Assembly: GCA_949592205.1 (NCBI GenBank)
Contig: CATIUR010000006.1
Coordinates: 11,673,001 to 11,737,000, forward strand
Direction of reading: 5' to 3'
From: Helichrysum umbraculigerum
Taxonomy: Eukaryota > Streptophyta > Magnoliopsida > Asterales > Asteraceae
Length of the DNA: 64,000 bases
In this document: one piece after another, positions 44,879 through 57,931 of the stretch
How the letters are laid out: every line of letters begins with the position of its first letter
Position numbering within the stretch: the stretch's first letter is position 1
Position numbers and translations under genes: made by a program
Notes under the pieces: generated by a model
Told to the model about the DNA's origin: nothing
Databases searched by the model: none
Seen by the model: the letters and a program-made list of their open reading frames with translations, nothing else

Positions 44879-45120
44879 CACGGTACGTTTTAGCGACTAT
44901 TGCTACGATTTAACTTATGTTTTACTCGAATGTCGATTCGAACACAACACTTGGTAAACTCTGACCACGAAACGAAACACACAACATATTGAACTATGCC
45001 GCGAGCATACTTAAACTGATTGAACTTTTCTGGCAAAGATTGAACGCCACACAAACTATTACTATTTTAACAACATGACTTATCGAAGAACATACGCCGC
45101 GGGCGATCCGACTTGATTTT

Positions 45121-45156
45121 AAATCTCAGGACGAGATTTCTCTAACATGGGGAGAA
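45121..45156 (+). other. TR-GAG 3' stem-loop and polypurine tract
   Basis: AAATCTCA/CGAGATTT arms around GGA (45121-45139; one A-C mismatch) and the tract ATGGGGAGAA (45147-45156) directly before the 3' LTR. It matches the stem-loop of copies C and D. The 240 bases between gag and this site hold no gene. Confidence 0.7.
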
Positions 45157-47911
45157 TGTAACACCCCGCAAATCTAAACACGATTAATTAAGTTAATCAC
45201 TTGCATTATTAGGTTAATTCCCTACCTGAGTGAATTCACAACACATTCTAAGAGGTAAGTCTAGCATAGCCCAACTAGATAATACGCGTAGTATTACGTA
45301 TTCGTAATTAGTTGTAATTACGCACTGAACAAATTGAAAACAAACGCGACAAAAACATACGACTGTTGGTGAACAAAAATTATTTAATAAAACGAAATTA
45401 TTAAATAACGTAGAAAACAATTAAATATTATGTCAATAATATTTACATATCATTTCATAGATCAAAACGTCAACTCGTATAATTAAAATGAAACAAAGTT
45501 TGAAATTTATAAAATTTATTAATTTGGTTTCATAAAAAGATCCTAATTAAAAATAATGAAAAATGTAATTAAAAACATAATAGTTAAAATAACATAACAT
45601 TTAACGATTGGGTAAACACACACGGAACGCAAACACGGAGGCGAGAAAGTGGAACAAAACCACCTCCCACCTCCCAACTTTCTTTCATTCTCATTTCATC
45701 TCTCTCTCTCTTCTTTTCTCTTTTCTCCTCCTTCTCTCTAAACTCTCCCAAATTTCACACAAATCACCACAAAACTACACTAAAACGACGCCGAATCACA
45801 TAGCTCCTTTGGAATAAAACGACCACGGCATCCCGATCTACACTTCTACCTTTTCGGATTTCAAATCCGACACTCGTAAGTTTCCGACAAATCCCGCAAA
45901 TCTTTAGATTTCAAAGTTATAATTGCTATTTAGTGTTTAATATACTTAGATTTACATGTTTTAGTGTTTTATACAACCGAAAACGTCCGAAATCGACCCA
46001 AAACTCGTTATTTTTGATCTGTTCGTCGAACAGGCGACTACGTCGCTTTTGGGCCAAAAACAGTAGTGCGACGTAGGCCTTTACGTCGCATTACCCTTCC
46101 TTACGTCGCATATAGCGACGCAACCCACTACGTCGCATTAAATTGCGAACGTCGCCTATGCGACGCAACCCATGACGTCGCAAAACCTGAATGCGACGTA
46201 GACCCATGACGTCGCAAAACCTGAATGCGACGTAGACCCGTACGTTGCACCCTACGTCGCATAACAACCCAGCGTCGCACCTTACGTCGCTAAAAACAGC
46301 AGGTTCTAAACTAATTTTTCACTAAGTATCGAACTTAACCGGCATCGAATACTCACATATTATACGATACACAAACTATACAAACATTACAAACATACTT
46401 GTTTTATCGAAAGGTTGATTTCAAACTATCACCAACGAGTCGTATACATTTTCACAAACAACGAAATACAAACATAAACATTAAACAAACGATTTGGACG
46501 TGACTTGGTTGTACAAACACTAGCATGGGTGATTAGTTTAGACATCCACTTACTTATTAAATCTCGTACGTTTAGGACATTAGGAGATTTCAGACTGTAC
46601 TTGGGCTTAGGTTGCTAGCACTCGCACAACTACTTAAACTCAACAGGTGAGTTCACAGCCCCTACTTTTACTGTTTTAGCTGCTTAGAACAGGGGTGGAA
46701 AACATAGTCAAACACTTTTATACAAACATGGTTGTATACTATTTTACTCAAACAAGTGGAGTACATTGAACTAGTAAACTGATAAACAAACTGACGATTT
46801 CTACATAGTATGTAACACTGACCGCACGGGGTCCAGATACGGGTCTTAGGGTGAGTGTTACATATTACTATCATACTACCAACGCAGTAAATACATGAAC
46901 ACGTTTTTGAGAACGCTGGAGGATAACCAGCAACACCTTATATAACAGACTGGGTAACTAAAAGTCCCTACTTGACATGGGCAACAATATTGAAAAGTCC
47001 CTACTTGACATGGGCAACACTACTGAAAAGTCCCTACTTGACATGGGCAACAATACTGAGAAGTCCCTACTTGACATGGGCAACACTACTGAAGAGTCCC
47101 TACTTGACATGGGCAACACTATTGAAAAGTCCCTACTTGACATGGGCAACACTACTGAAAACAATGGGTTTCCTACTAACATGGACCCACCGAACGATTA
47201 GAATTGTAACACTGCCGTACGTGGTCCAGATACGGGTCTTAGGGGAGTGTTACACCTACGAACAACTAATAGGATACTTACATTCCTACTATAACTTGAA
47301 CTATATTTTTGGGCAATATCCCAGCGAAACATATCTACGATTAGGATACGCATAATCCTACAAAACATACTTGAACATAGGATACTGTCTTTCCTACGAC
47401 TAATAGGATACGAACATTCCTACAAACAACTATTTAAGAACATAATTGATTTCAGGAACTATACTTTTGGGTGACATCCCAACGACACGATATAAACAAC
47501 AGTGGTTTATCACAACTGAACTTGTAAACATAAAACCTGTGAATTCACTCAACCTAGTTGTTGACTTTTACTATGTTTTTCAGGGAATTAGCTGCGCATG
47601 TAAGATCGCCAACACACATGGAGAATTAGGCGACCCTTGAAGCTTAGGATGCCAACTTTTGGAAACATATGGATTTCTTTAGTATAACTGAAATGTTTTT
47701 AGTTATATTTCAGAAATCTACTTTTGTAAACATACTACTTTTAACTTGTACGATTCGATGAATCGTAAACTTTGTAAATTATAACTCTTGGCATCTTAAT
47801 ATATATTGTTCTGTTGTAATCATAAGCTCTGATGCGTATGCATGCTTTGTTATTGTGACACCCCAATACTTAAACTAAATGCTTCCGCTCAACGAATTTG
47901 GGGGTGTTACA
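45157..47911 (+). repeat. TR-GAG 3' LTR
   Basis: Same length as the 5' LTR. All internal features repeat at an offset of 4717: ACGTCGCA cluster 46047-46297, predicted intron 46647-47583, 33-bp repeats 46960-47157. Confidence 0.93.
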
Positions 47912-47935
47912 CAGACCCTTAGGGAGGATGTTACA

Positions 47936-47973
47936 AATCTCCCCTCCTTAAGAAGATTTCGTCCCCGAAATCT
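47936..47973 (-). other. Old gypsy polypurine tract and stem-loop
   Basis: In RNA sense, AGATTTCG/CGAAATCT arms with loop GGGA (47973-47954), then AAGGAGGGGAGATT before the LTR. Compared with copies C and D the arms differ on both sides while pairing is kept. Confidence 0.65.
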
Positions 47974-47998
47974 CATCACGGTCAAATAATCTAGGGAA

Positions 47999-49704
47999 TC
48001 AAGATTTCATGCTTTCCTCAGTCTCCCAAGTAAGATTTGAACCTAAACTGTGTTTCCATTTAACTAACACCATAGGAATCTGTTTCTTACGCAGTTTAGT
48101 CACCTTTCTATCTAAAAGCTCAACAGGCTCTTCAACAAATCTCTGATTCCGATCAACACGCAAATCTTGCAATGGAAGTATCTGAGATTGATCTTCAACA
48201 TTGCATTTTCTCAAATAGCAAACATTGAACGTATCATGAATACCAGCAAGTTCAGGTGGAAGATCAAGAGTAACCGATTGGTCATTAACAACTTGACGAA
48301 TTCTGAAGGACCGATATATCTAGGAGCCAATTTACCTCGTTTTCCAAATCGAATCACAACTTTCCACGGAGAAACTTTCAGATAAACAAATTCACCTTCA
48401 ACAAAGGAAACAGGTCGCCTACGCGGATCAGCATACTATTTCTGTCTATCACGGGCAGCATTCAATTTCTCACGCGCAATTGCTACCTTATCCGCTGTAA
48501 TCTGCACAATATCGGGACCAGCAAACTGTTTTTCTCCAGCCTCTAACCAACATGTAGGTGTTCTACAACAACGCCCATATAACATCTCATAAGGAGGCAT
48601 ACCAATACTCGAATGATAAGAATTGTTGTAAGAAAATTCTATTAATGGCAGGTGAGAATCCCAAGAACCGCCATACTCAATAACACAAGCACGCAACATA
48701 TCTTCCAATGTCTGGATAGTTCTCTCTGACTGACCATCGGTCCGAGGATGATACACAGTACTTAGATTCACTCGGGTGCCTAACTCATGCTGCAAAATTT
48801 GCCAAAACCGAGATACAAAATGAGAATCTCTGTCGGAAATAATCGATAATGGAATACCATGCCTCGAGACTATTTCATTAACATACAACTGTGCAAGCTT
48901 ACTCAAAGAAGCAGTTTCACTAGTAGCCAGAAAATGAGCACTTTTGGTCAATCTATCAACAATAACCCAAATCATATCATTTCCTCGAGGTGTACGTGGA
49001 AGTTTAGTTACAAAATCCATAGTCAAGTGTTCCCACTTCCATTCTGTAATTTCCAACTGTTTCAATGACCCATACGGTTTCCGGTGCTCATCTTTCACCT
49101 GAGAACAGATATGACAAGAACTTACAAACCGAGCCACGTCCATTTTCATTGTAGGCCACCAATACAAAGAATTCAAATCATTATACATCTTTGTACTTCC
49201 TGGATGAACGGATAATCGGGATTTATGAGCTTCAGTCAAAATCATATCTCGAAGACCACCTATCAAAGGAATCCACACACGAGACTGGAAATTTTTCAAT
49301 CCCCTCGAATCATCAATTAACAAATCTTTTCTTTTCAACATAATTTCAGACTTCAAATTATGATCCATCAAAGCTTCCAACTGTGCAACTTTTATCTGAT
49401 CCACCAAATCAGAGGAAACCTCCAATCGCATAAAAAAAATTCTGTCAGAAGTTACTTTACGACTCAAAGCGTCTGCAACCACATTTGCTTTTCCTGGATG
49501 GTATCTGATTTCACAATCCTAATCTTTGATTAATTCTAACCATCATCGCTGACGCATATTCAACTCTTTCTGCGAAAACATATACTGAAGACTCTTGTGA
49601 TCTGTACAGATAACACATTTAGTGCCATACAAATAATGTCTCCAGATTTTCAAAGCAAATACAACAGCTGCAAGTTCCAAATCATGGGTAGGATAATTTC
49701 TTTC
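47999..49704 (-). pseudogene. Old gypsy pol: RNase H end, integrase, chromodomain
   Basis: In gene order: RNase H tail (CEIRYHPGKANVVADALSRK) with stops TGA at 49543-49545 and TAG at 49519-49521; integrase in the open frame 49482-48436, with zinc finger (HKSRLSVHPG to CHICSQ) and catalytic D in MDFVTKLP, D in ISDRDSHF and E in GQSERTIQ all present; stop TAG at 48436-48438; then a frameshift; and a chromodomain-like tail in 48214-47999 (PMVLVKWKHS, LTWETEE). The integrase core is intact but the gene is broken. A chromodomain after integrase marks the chromovirus branch, where it directs insertion to marked chromatin. Confidence 0.9.
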
Positions 49705-50102
49705 TGTCACACCCCCAAATCGGTAATCGTGTTTATTTATAGTTTAGCGGAAGCTTTTAGTTAATTAGCGGAAGCATTTTAATAATAGTTAAGCATTGAG
49801 GGCGGACAGATTCGATAGTGCATTCACGATGTCAGAGCATATGATCATACAGAACATAATATATTTAAGATGCCATAAGTTTAGAGTTATTACAAAAGAT
49901 ACGACTTATAACGTCGTACATAAGTAGGGTTGTCAAAGACAACTTAAGTATTGAAAATACAAGTTTAATAAAGAGGGATTTCATAAGTATAACCAATGAA
50001 ATTGATAATACAAAGGAAATCCAAGTGTCCCAAAAGTGGCATCATAAATAGTCAGGTTGCCTACGTCCTTTATGCATGCAGGAGTACCTGAGTCCTAATT
50101 CC

Positions 50103-51255
50103 CTGAAAAACATAGTAAACTGTCAACATTGAATGTTGAGTGAATTCACAGGTTTTAGTTTTGTATAAATCATTCATGTACGCAAACATAATATTTATAT
50201 GTAAAGTAGGAAACACAAGTGTTCTAATTAAAGAAAACATTTCCTATAATTAGTAAGAATGTCATTCTTACTACAATAATAACTGTGTAGGAAACACAAG
50301 TTTAATCATAAACATTTCCTAATAAATAGTAGCATGATATACAGGTTTATCAAATAAGTAAACATATCCATTTCAATAGTTAAGGAAAATCAGGTTCAGC
50401 AATCAAGCAAACATTTTCCAACAGATAGTTAACAGGAACTCAAGTTTAACAATAAGGTAAACATTCCAGAATAGTTATTGCAGGAAACACAAGTTTAACA
50501 TTTAAGTAAACATTTCCTATAAATAGTTGTTTTTGTGGGAAACCAAGTTTAACCCATTTAAGGTAAACGTTTCCTAAAAATAGTATCTCAAAGGAACACC
50601 TGTCCTATTAGTCATCACAGGGAATACCCTTCCCAAACCAAGTTGTTGTTTAGTTGTTTAGTTGTGTAGTTGAGTAGTTTAGTGGTTAAGTGGGAAATAT
50701 AGACTATAATCCCTCCAAGGTGAGCTAAACCTTTAGAGTTAAAGTAACGACACTAGTACTATAACCAAACCACGACTAGTTGTTTTGTTGTTGCCTCAGT
50801 AACACCTTAAGTATACACTCCTCGTTACGACTATCGTCGATGTGGTTGGAATGACCAACGAGTAATATCCTGGGAGGGTTGTCAAATCGATAGTACTATC
50901 TGTATACTCAGTGGCTAGAGTCACCTAGCTAATGGTTATAGGTTGTAAGCACTGGGACTTATGTGCACTACAACTACCTCACGTAAACCTAGGATCGTAC
51001 CAAGATCTGCTGTCTTATTCCCAAAATGTTGTGAAAACGTTTCATATAATTAATTCAAGTTAATTCAATATGAAAACATTTTATAGAAATAGTTCAAGTT
51101 TGATAGCATGAAAGCATTCATGTTAATCAGTTTAACATAACAGCATGCAGTGCAATACATAAAGCATATAGCATGTTATATCACATTGTTCTATGTTTTC
51201 CACCCCTGGTTTTAAAAGCATTTAAAACAATAAAAAATAGGGGCTGTGAACTCAC
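50103..51255 (-). other. Predicted leader intron with dyad repeats, copy C
   Basis: In RNA sense GCAAACT|GTGAGTTCACAG at 51255 to ATGTTTTTCAG|GGAATTAGG ending 50103, the same splice words as the TR-GAG LTR. Between about 50200 and 50600 are six or seven units with arms AGGAAA and TTTCCT (plus-strand reading), a different sequence from the TAGGATAC units elsewhere but the same layout. Confidence 0.5.
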
Positions 51256-51966
51256 AGTTTGCAAGTCTTCAGCAAAAGTAGCTAGCAAACAATCCAAAAG
51301 CGTCGCTCAAATACCTAGACGCAAATAATAATACTTGTATAAGTATGTGGATTATTTGTTAAGTTGTAAAGTTTATAATATTTCAGTTGCTGGTGAGGTT
51401 TGCGTTTCAATTAGTCGTTGAGTTCAAGTATGTATATTTATATACATATTAGTTGAATATATATATTCTAATATATATATTAGTTGTTGTCATTGTTAAT
51501 ATCCATATATACATAAATATGAATGTAGTTGTCGTTGTTATCGATTATGTTTTCAAAACATAATTATAATAGTTATCAAAATAACTTTGTTATATCGAAT
51601 ATATATATATAAATACACTTGAATAAGTTTTGTATTTATTTAAATATAAAATTTGTCGCGAATGAAACTTTGTTGTCGTTTATAGTTTGTACTAGATAAT
51701 TAAATCGTTCCATTTTACATGTCTCATTATATATATATTGTCCGTTCGTTTGTATATATATATGTTTTGTAATTGTTTCGAAGTTTTGTCGTGTCCAAAA
51801 TGTCCGTATTAAATTATGTCGCGGATATAAATATGTCTGAAAGTTGTGTCCATATAATTGCTAAGTCTCGTTGTTGCAATATTGGTGAAGTAATAATTCT
51901 CGAGTCGTATGTTGGTTAATAGCTTGTACATTTACAAAATGAAACGGACTGGGTCTGGACAGCCGG

Positions 51967-52243
51967 GGAATCCGCCGGATTCCCATGAATCCGCCGGATT
52001 CAGCAAGTTTCAAGGGGATCCGCCGGATCGGTTAAGGATCCGCCGGATCGGGTCCATTTTAGGGGGAATCCGCCGGATCCACCGATGATCCGCCGGATCG
52101 AGGGTGTCTTTTACTCGTTCATCGTTTTAGTCGAAGGTTTGTATGCGGGTCGAAAGGTGGGAATCCGCCGGATTCCCGTGAATCCGCCGGATTCACCTGA
52201 GTTTGGGCTGAGGATCCGCCGGATCAAGGTTGGATCCGCCGGA
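51967..52243. promoter_or_regulatory. ATCCGCCGGAT palindrome cluster, copy C LTR
   Basis: Ten copies of the odd palindrome ATCCGCCGGAT (central C), alternating GAATCCGCCGGATTC pairs and GGATCCGCCGGATC pairs. Copy D, otherwise similar across the LTR, has no such word here. Role unknown; protein binding, RNA pairing or silencing target are all possible. Confidence 0.6.
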
Positions 52244-53558
52244 TCTAAATGTTTTCCAGCAGCTAGTTCGACTCTGTTCTTATTTTTACATATAGATTTT
52301 GATGATAACTTCGATTTTAACATGATTAAACATCACAATAGGTTGTATAAACTCAATATAACTTGTTTTTAACAATTTATAACAACAATTTATATAACGA
52401 TTTCATAATTTACAAAATTATATAAATGAGTAAAAATGAAGAAATTGTTCCTCACAATGATTTAGATGAAGAGAATGATGATTCTGAGATTATGTTGATG
52501 ATGATTACGAACGAAGATGATGAAGATGATTATGTGATCATTTTGTTTGTAGTTTGATGTTTAAAGTTGAAGATTTGATGTGAAGAGGAAGATGATACTG
52601 GTGTTGCTTCTTCCTGCTACTTGTTGTTTCTGCTTCTGCTTCCAGTACGCACCAAATACAGAGATGATGAATTTTGTGAAGTGTGAATTATTGGTGATGA
52701 AAGAAGAAGAGTATAAGGAAAGATTTGGGTCGAGTTTTTCAAACGGGAGTATGGAGCGAGTGGCAATTTGTTCCCCAGATATTTTGAAATGTGTAATATT
52801 GGTAGTTTTTAGCCCGTTAATTTCGTGTACGGGTATAATTTGTGGTACATTAGTTATAATAAAATTTCGCGTTTTGTTCCTCGATATCTCAGACTTAGTA
52901 ATTTGAAATCGAAATGTGAAATACTTTGTTACAAGTATAATTAAAATTAATCACAGTAAAATTACTGTATAGTTAAAACGCGTGCCAGATTTCAGTAAAA
53001 TTCGGAAATCACATTTTGAAGTAATGTTCTATACATTAAAACAGTAACTTACGAAATAATACCATTATTATTTAAAACCTCTAGGCGCGTTTTAAAATTG
53101 TTTCTGTTCGTATTACGCGTAACAAAATCTTCTAAATGTTTCGTTTTCTTTTCGTTATAATACTTTTACATAATAATTTCAAACTAAAAATTATTCAAAA
53201 GTATCTTTGAAGTTCATTTCTAAACTTTATTATTCGCGATTAATACGTTTATTACAAAACGTATAATTTGTTATATTATATCAATAATATAATTATCTAA
53301 TAGTTGTAATTAATAATTTTCGAATTATTAATTATTTTGTATCACCAATGTTATTGTGTTTAATTCATATAGTTTGATATATTTATTTCGCACGTAATTA
53401 TATATACACATATAACTACTATCAAATATATCACATAACACATAGTAAGTTTCTCAAAACTTATACACAAAATAGTTTGAATTCACTTAATCAGGGAATT
53501 ACTCTAGGTAATGCATGAAATTAGGCTAAGTAAATACCCTAATTGGAGGATTGTCACA

Positions 53559-53594
53559 TTCTCCCCCAGTTAGCGAAATCTCGTCCCGAGATTT
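53559..53594 (-). other. Copy C stem-loop and polypurine tract
   Basis: Perfect 8-base stem AAATCTCG/CGAGATTT with a 3-base loop (53576-53594), overlapping the pol stop codon (53593-53595). It is followed in RNA sense by CTAACTGGGGGAGAA up to the LTR. Confidence 0.75.
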
Positions 53595-56500
53595 AATTTG
53601 TATTGTTCGTGTCGGTCGCTTGTTCAAATAGGTGAGGGTACTTCTTTCTTATCTCATCCTCACGTTCCCAAGTAAACTCTGGGCCATGCTTCGAATTCCA
53701 TCGAACTTTGACAAGTTTGATTCGTTTGTTTTGCAGTCTTTGCGTTTTCGTATCAGCTATTTCGATTGGTTCCTCCACAAAGTTAAGCTTTGAGTTTATG
53801 AAGACTTCGTCAGGAGGTAGGATAAGTGTTTCGTCGGAAAGACACTTCTTCATACACACATGAAAAGTGTCGTGAATACTACTAAGTTCTTGTGGTAGTT
53901 TGAGTTTATAAGCAACAGGACCAATCCTCGCAAGGATCTCAAAAGGTCCAACATATCGTGGGTTCAGTTTTCCTCGCTTTCCAAAACGTGTTATCCCTTT
54001 CCAAGGCGATACTTTGAGTAGAACCTTGTCTCCTACTTGAAACTCAAGAGGTTTACGGCGGTTATCGGCGTAACTCTTTTGCCTATCTCTTGCCGCTTTC
54101 AATTGGTTAAGCACTTGAGATATTTTGTCTGTAGTTTCTTGGACAAGTTCGGGTCCGGATAGTTGTCTGTCATCCAATTCTGCCCAACAGAGTGGGGATC
54201 GGCACTTGCGTCCATACAACACTTCAAACGGTGCCATCTGTATAATGGTGTGATAACTATTGTTGTAGGAGAACTCAGCTAATGGGAGATGAGTATCCCA
54301 ATTTCCTCCAAAGTCAATCACACATGCTCGTAGCAAATCTTCGAGCGTTTGAATAGTTCGTTCACTCTGGCCATCAGTTTGCGGATGATAGGCCGTACTC
54401 ATATCGAGCCGAGTACCTAAAGCCTGTTGTAGCGTTTGCCAGAAACGAGATGTGAATCTGCTATCTCTATCAGATATAATTGACAATGGCACACCATGCC
54501 GAGAAACGACTTCTTTGATATAGATCTTTGCCAGTTTCTCAAGTTTGTCAGTCTCTTTGAAAGCAATGAAGTGGGCTGATTTCGTCAGTCTATCGACAAT
54601 CACCCAAATTGAATCAACACCAGTTGATGTCTTTGGTAGCTTTGTGATGAAATCCATCGTTATGTGCTCCCATTTCCATTGTGGCATCACTGGTTGTTGC
54701 AAAAGTCCTGAAGGTTTTTGATACTCAACCTTGACATTTGAACAAGTTAGACACTTGCTGACATAAGTAGCGATGTCTCTCTTCATATTAGGCCACCAAT
54801 AGAAACCTTTCACATCTTGGTACATCTTATCTGCACCAGGATGAATCGAGTAGTTGGACTTGTGAGCTTCGTCCAATATCAGCTTACGTAGTTCATCGTC
54901 ATTCGGTACCCAAATCCTATTCATGAATTATAAAACTCCATTCTCTTTTGTTTCAAGCTGTTTCTCCATTCCTTTCAGGGATTCATCTTTCATGCGTTCG
55001 GCGGTGAAAGCTAATTGTTGCGGGTCGCGAATTTGAGTAATGAGATTCGAGTGAATCGTTAACACTAAGGCTCGAACTCTGCGAGGCTTAACGTTCTCTT
55101 TACGACTTAAGGCATCTGCTACTACATTAGCCTTGCCCGGATGGTACTTAATCTCACAGTCGTAATCATTCAGCAATTCGACCCAACGTCTCTGTCTCAT
55201 ATTGAGTTCTTTCTGGTCGAATATGTGTTGTAAACTCTTGTGGTCAGTGAAAATTGTACACTTTGTGCCATATAAGTAGTGTCTCCAAATTTTCAATGCA
55301 AAAACAACTGCTCCCAACTCTAAGTCATGAGTTGTATAGTTCTTCTCGTGAATCTTCAATTGACGAGATGCATAAGCAATAACTTTGTCATTTTGCATGA
55401 GAACACAACCTAATCCTTGATGTGAGGCGTCACAATAAACAATGAAGTTCTCTGTTCCCTCTGGTAAGGATAGGATCGGTGCGGTGCTCAACTTTTGTTT
55501 CAACAGTTGGAAGGCGTTCTCTTGTTTCTCTCCCCATTCGAATTTCTTATCTTTCTGAGTTAAGGTGGTGAGTGACTGGGATATCTTTGAGAAGTTCTCT
55601 ATAAATCGTCGATAATAGCCAGCCAAACCAAGAAATTGTCGAATTTCTGTGGGAGTTTTCGGTGCTTTCCAGTTCTTAATCGCCTCTATTTTGGATGGGT
55701 CCACATGAATTCCCTTGTCGTTGATCATGTGACCTAGGAAATGAACCTCTCTAATCCAAAATTCGCATTTGGAGAACTTAGCATACAGCTTCTCGTTCTC
55801 AAGTAGTTGGAGGATAAGTTTCAAATGCTGTTCGTGATCCTCTTTCGTCTTTGAGTAAATCAAAATATCATCAATGAACACTATGACAAACTTATCTAAG
55901 TAAGGTTTGCACACTCGGTTCATGAGATCCATGAATACTGCCGACGCGTTAGTCAATCCAAACGGCATGACTAGGAACTCATAATGACCATAACGAGTCC
56001 TAAACGCTGTCTTCGACACATCCTCTTCTCGAACCTTCAGTTAATGGTAACCAGAACGCAGATCGATCTTCGAGTAGTAACTTGATCCTTGTAGCTGATC
56101 AAATAGATCGTCAATGCGTGGTAACGGATATCGATTCTTAATAGTTACTTTATTCAATTCTCTGTAGTCAATACACATGCGCATAGATCCATCATTCTTC
56201 TTGACAAACAAAACCGGAGCTCCCCAAGGTGAAAAGCTCGGTCGGATGAATCCTAAGTCTAAGAGCTCTTGTAACTGTGTAGACAGTTCTTGCATTTCTG
56301 ATGGAGCTAGACGATAAGGTGAGCGAGCGATTGGTGCGGCTCCCGGCACCAGATCGATGCGAAACTCGACTTGTCGCGGAGGTGGTAATCTTAGAAGATC
56401 ATCAGGAAACACTCCCGGATAGTCTCGTACTACAGGTATATCGTCTAAGCGTCTCTCTACAGGTTTCTTTTCCACAACATGCGCCAAAAATGCTGGATAT

Positions 56501-57529
56501 CCCTTTCGGAGATATTTACAAGCTTTTAAGCAATTAATAGTTTTGACGGCGCTCGTCCTCTTATCTCCTTGTATCACCAAAGTTTCTCCAGTTGACAATG
56601 GTATATGTATCTTTTTATCAAAGCAAACTATCTCTGCATGATTTTTCGACAACCAGTCCATACCGACTACGATGTCAAAACTTCCCAACTCAACCGGTAG
56701 TAAGTCTATTTTGAAAAGATGACTCTCCAATGCTAGAGTACATCCTGGTACTATTTCTCCTGATTCAATCAACCTACCATCGGCTTGTTCTAAGGTATTC
56801 TTGTTGTCTAGCTTACAAGATCTAACGTCTAATAGTGGTCTAAAGTCTTTAGACACAAAACTCAAATCGGCGCCAGAATCAAATAATACGGATGCATAAT
56901 GATCGTTAACTAGAAAAGTACCAGTGACAGTGTTAGGGTCCTGGCGTGCCTCTTGCGCTCCAACGACAAATGCACGACCCCTAGCTGGATGGTTGTTGAC
57001 GTTTCCACGATTATTGTTGTTGTTCGGGTTTGCAGGGCGGTTCTGATTGTTTTGATTGCCACGGTTCAGTCTAGGGCACTTGTTTCGGAAATGACCTTGC
57101 TCGCCACATTCGAAACATCCATTTGCTGGTCGATCCCTATTTGTTTGAGTGGTAGGGTTCGCTCTACAGTATTGGGCCAGATGCCCCCAGCGTTTGCAAT
57201 TTCCACAGAAAGTACAGTCACCATCATGGTGACGTTCACACTTGCCACACTTGGGCTTACTCCCCATGTAAGTCTTTTGTTCAGCAGTAGTGGCAATGTA
57301 GGCTTTCGTGGTACTAGCCTGTTTCTTATTCTTCTGACCCTGACGGTCATTCCACTTGCGTTTTCCTTTCCCAGCATCAGCATTGCTGGATTCAACCTTT
57401 TCAGTAGCAGCTTTCTTAGTAAGATTCCCCATTCTTACTGCTTCATCAGTCAAACGCTGTGCTAGCTCCACAGCTATCTTAAAAGTAGCAGGATTCGCTG
57501 ATGTTACCAAACTTCGAATTTGTGGCACT
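53593..57529 (-). pseudogene. Tekay copy C gag(C-term)-pol with two stops
   Basis: One frame through 57528-53593, interrupted only by TAA at 56041-56043 (after DLRSGYH, where D has Gln) and TAA at 54928-54930 (where D has Tyr). In order: end of Gag capsid (AVELAQRLTDEAV); zinc stretch CGKCERHHDGDC and CGNCKRWGHLAQYC; knuckle CFECGEQGHFRNKC; protease LFDSGADLSFVS; RT with IDYRELNKVTIKNRYPLP and FIDDILIYS; RNase H YCDASHQGLG; integrase finger and D, D, E core (MDFITKLP, ISDRDSRF, GQSERTIQ); chromodomain-like tail (KLVKVRWN, EFTWEREDEI). A three-base deletion near the C end gives HVCMKK instead of HVCNLKK. It is the typical Tekay order; this copy is dead by nonsense and insertion. Confidence 0.92.
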
Positions 57530-57931
57530 TGTCACACCCCCAAATCGGTAATCGTGTTTATTAACAGTTTAGCGGAAGCTTTTAGTTAATTAGCGGAAGC
57601 ATTTTAATATTTGTTAAGCGTCAGGGGCGGACAGATTCAATAGTGCATTCACGATGTCAGAGCATATGATCATACAGAACATACATATATATTTAAGATG
57701 CCATAAGTTTAAAGTTATTACAAAAGATACGACTTATAAAGTCGTACATAAGTAGGGTTGTCAAAGACAACTTAAGTATTTGAAAATACTAGTTTATAAA
57801 AGAGGGATTTCATAAGTATAAACAATAGAATTGATAATACAAAGGAAATCCAAGTGTCCCAAAAGTGGCATCATAAATAGTCAGGTTGCCTACGTCCTTT
57901 ATGCATGCAGGAGTACCTGAGTCCTAATTCC

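Larger units (their letters stand above)
40440..47911 (+). mobile_element. Gag-only Tekay-type element (TR-GAG), very young
   Basis: 7472 bp with two 2755-bp LTRs (40440-43194 and 45157-47911) and target duplication CAGAC (40435-40439 and 47912-47916). The interior is only 1962 bp: Met primer site, leader, an intact gag, 3' stem-loop and polypurine tract; protease, RT and integrase are absent. I see only about five differences between the LTRs, so insertion is very recent. This is the terminal-repeat-with-Gag type: it makes its own particle protein but needs pol from relatives such as copy D. Confidence 0.93.
39969..49704 (-). mobile_element. Old chromodomain gypsy element, 3' half
   Basis: Minus-strand element whose 3' LTR (about 490 bp: 39969-40439 plus 47917-47935, TATAACAACCCTC to GGATGTTACA) is split by the gag-only element. 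Purine tract and stem-loop follow at 47936-47973, then decayed pol (47999-49704), cut at 49704 by Tekay copy C. In RNA sense the LTR has a GTCGGC/GCCGAC dyad (40182-40204) directly before TATATTTA. It inserted into the Copia element, possible duplication AATAG at 39964-39968. Confidence 0.75.
49705..53558 (-). repeat. Tekay copy C 3' LTR
   Basis: 3854 bp. In RNA sense begins TGTGACAATCCTCC and ends GGGGGTGTGACA. It contains a GA/CT-rich leader (about 52690-52440), a palindrome cluster (51967-52243) and a predicted intron (51255-50103). The reading frame at 52085-52372 runs over the palindromes and is not a gene. Confidence 0.88.
49705..57529 (-). mobile_element. Tekay copy C, broken in gag
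   Basis: 3' LTR 49705-53558, then minus-strand pol and the C-terminal part of gag up to 57529, where copy D inserts. It is itself inserted in the RNase H region of the old gypsy element. The 5' part (gag start, primer site, 5' LTR) would lie beyond copy D, outside the window. Flank CTTTC (49700-49704) is its candidate target duplication. Confidence 0.88.

Noticed and set aside
44342..44957. Frames of about 180 codons overlapping gag of the gag-only element, both strands
   Set aside because: Low-complexity shadows of the Asn-rich gag tail; the Gag frame has clear motifs.
42241..47201. Several open frames in the LTRs of the gag-only element (peptides with repeated SLLDMGNTTEK or VLPMSSRDFS)
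   Set aside because: They are translations of a 33-bp minisatellite, open in several frames on both strands because the unit length is divisible by three.
51967..52243. CRISPR-like or integron-like repeat array
   Set aside because: Palindromic words are spaced irregularly, lack uniform spacers, and lie inside a plant LTR.
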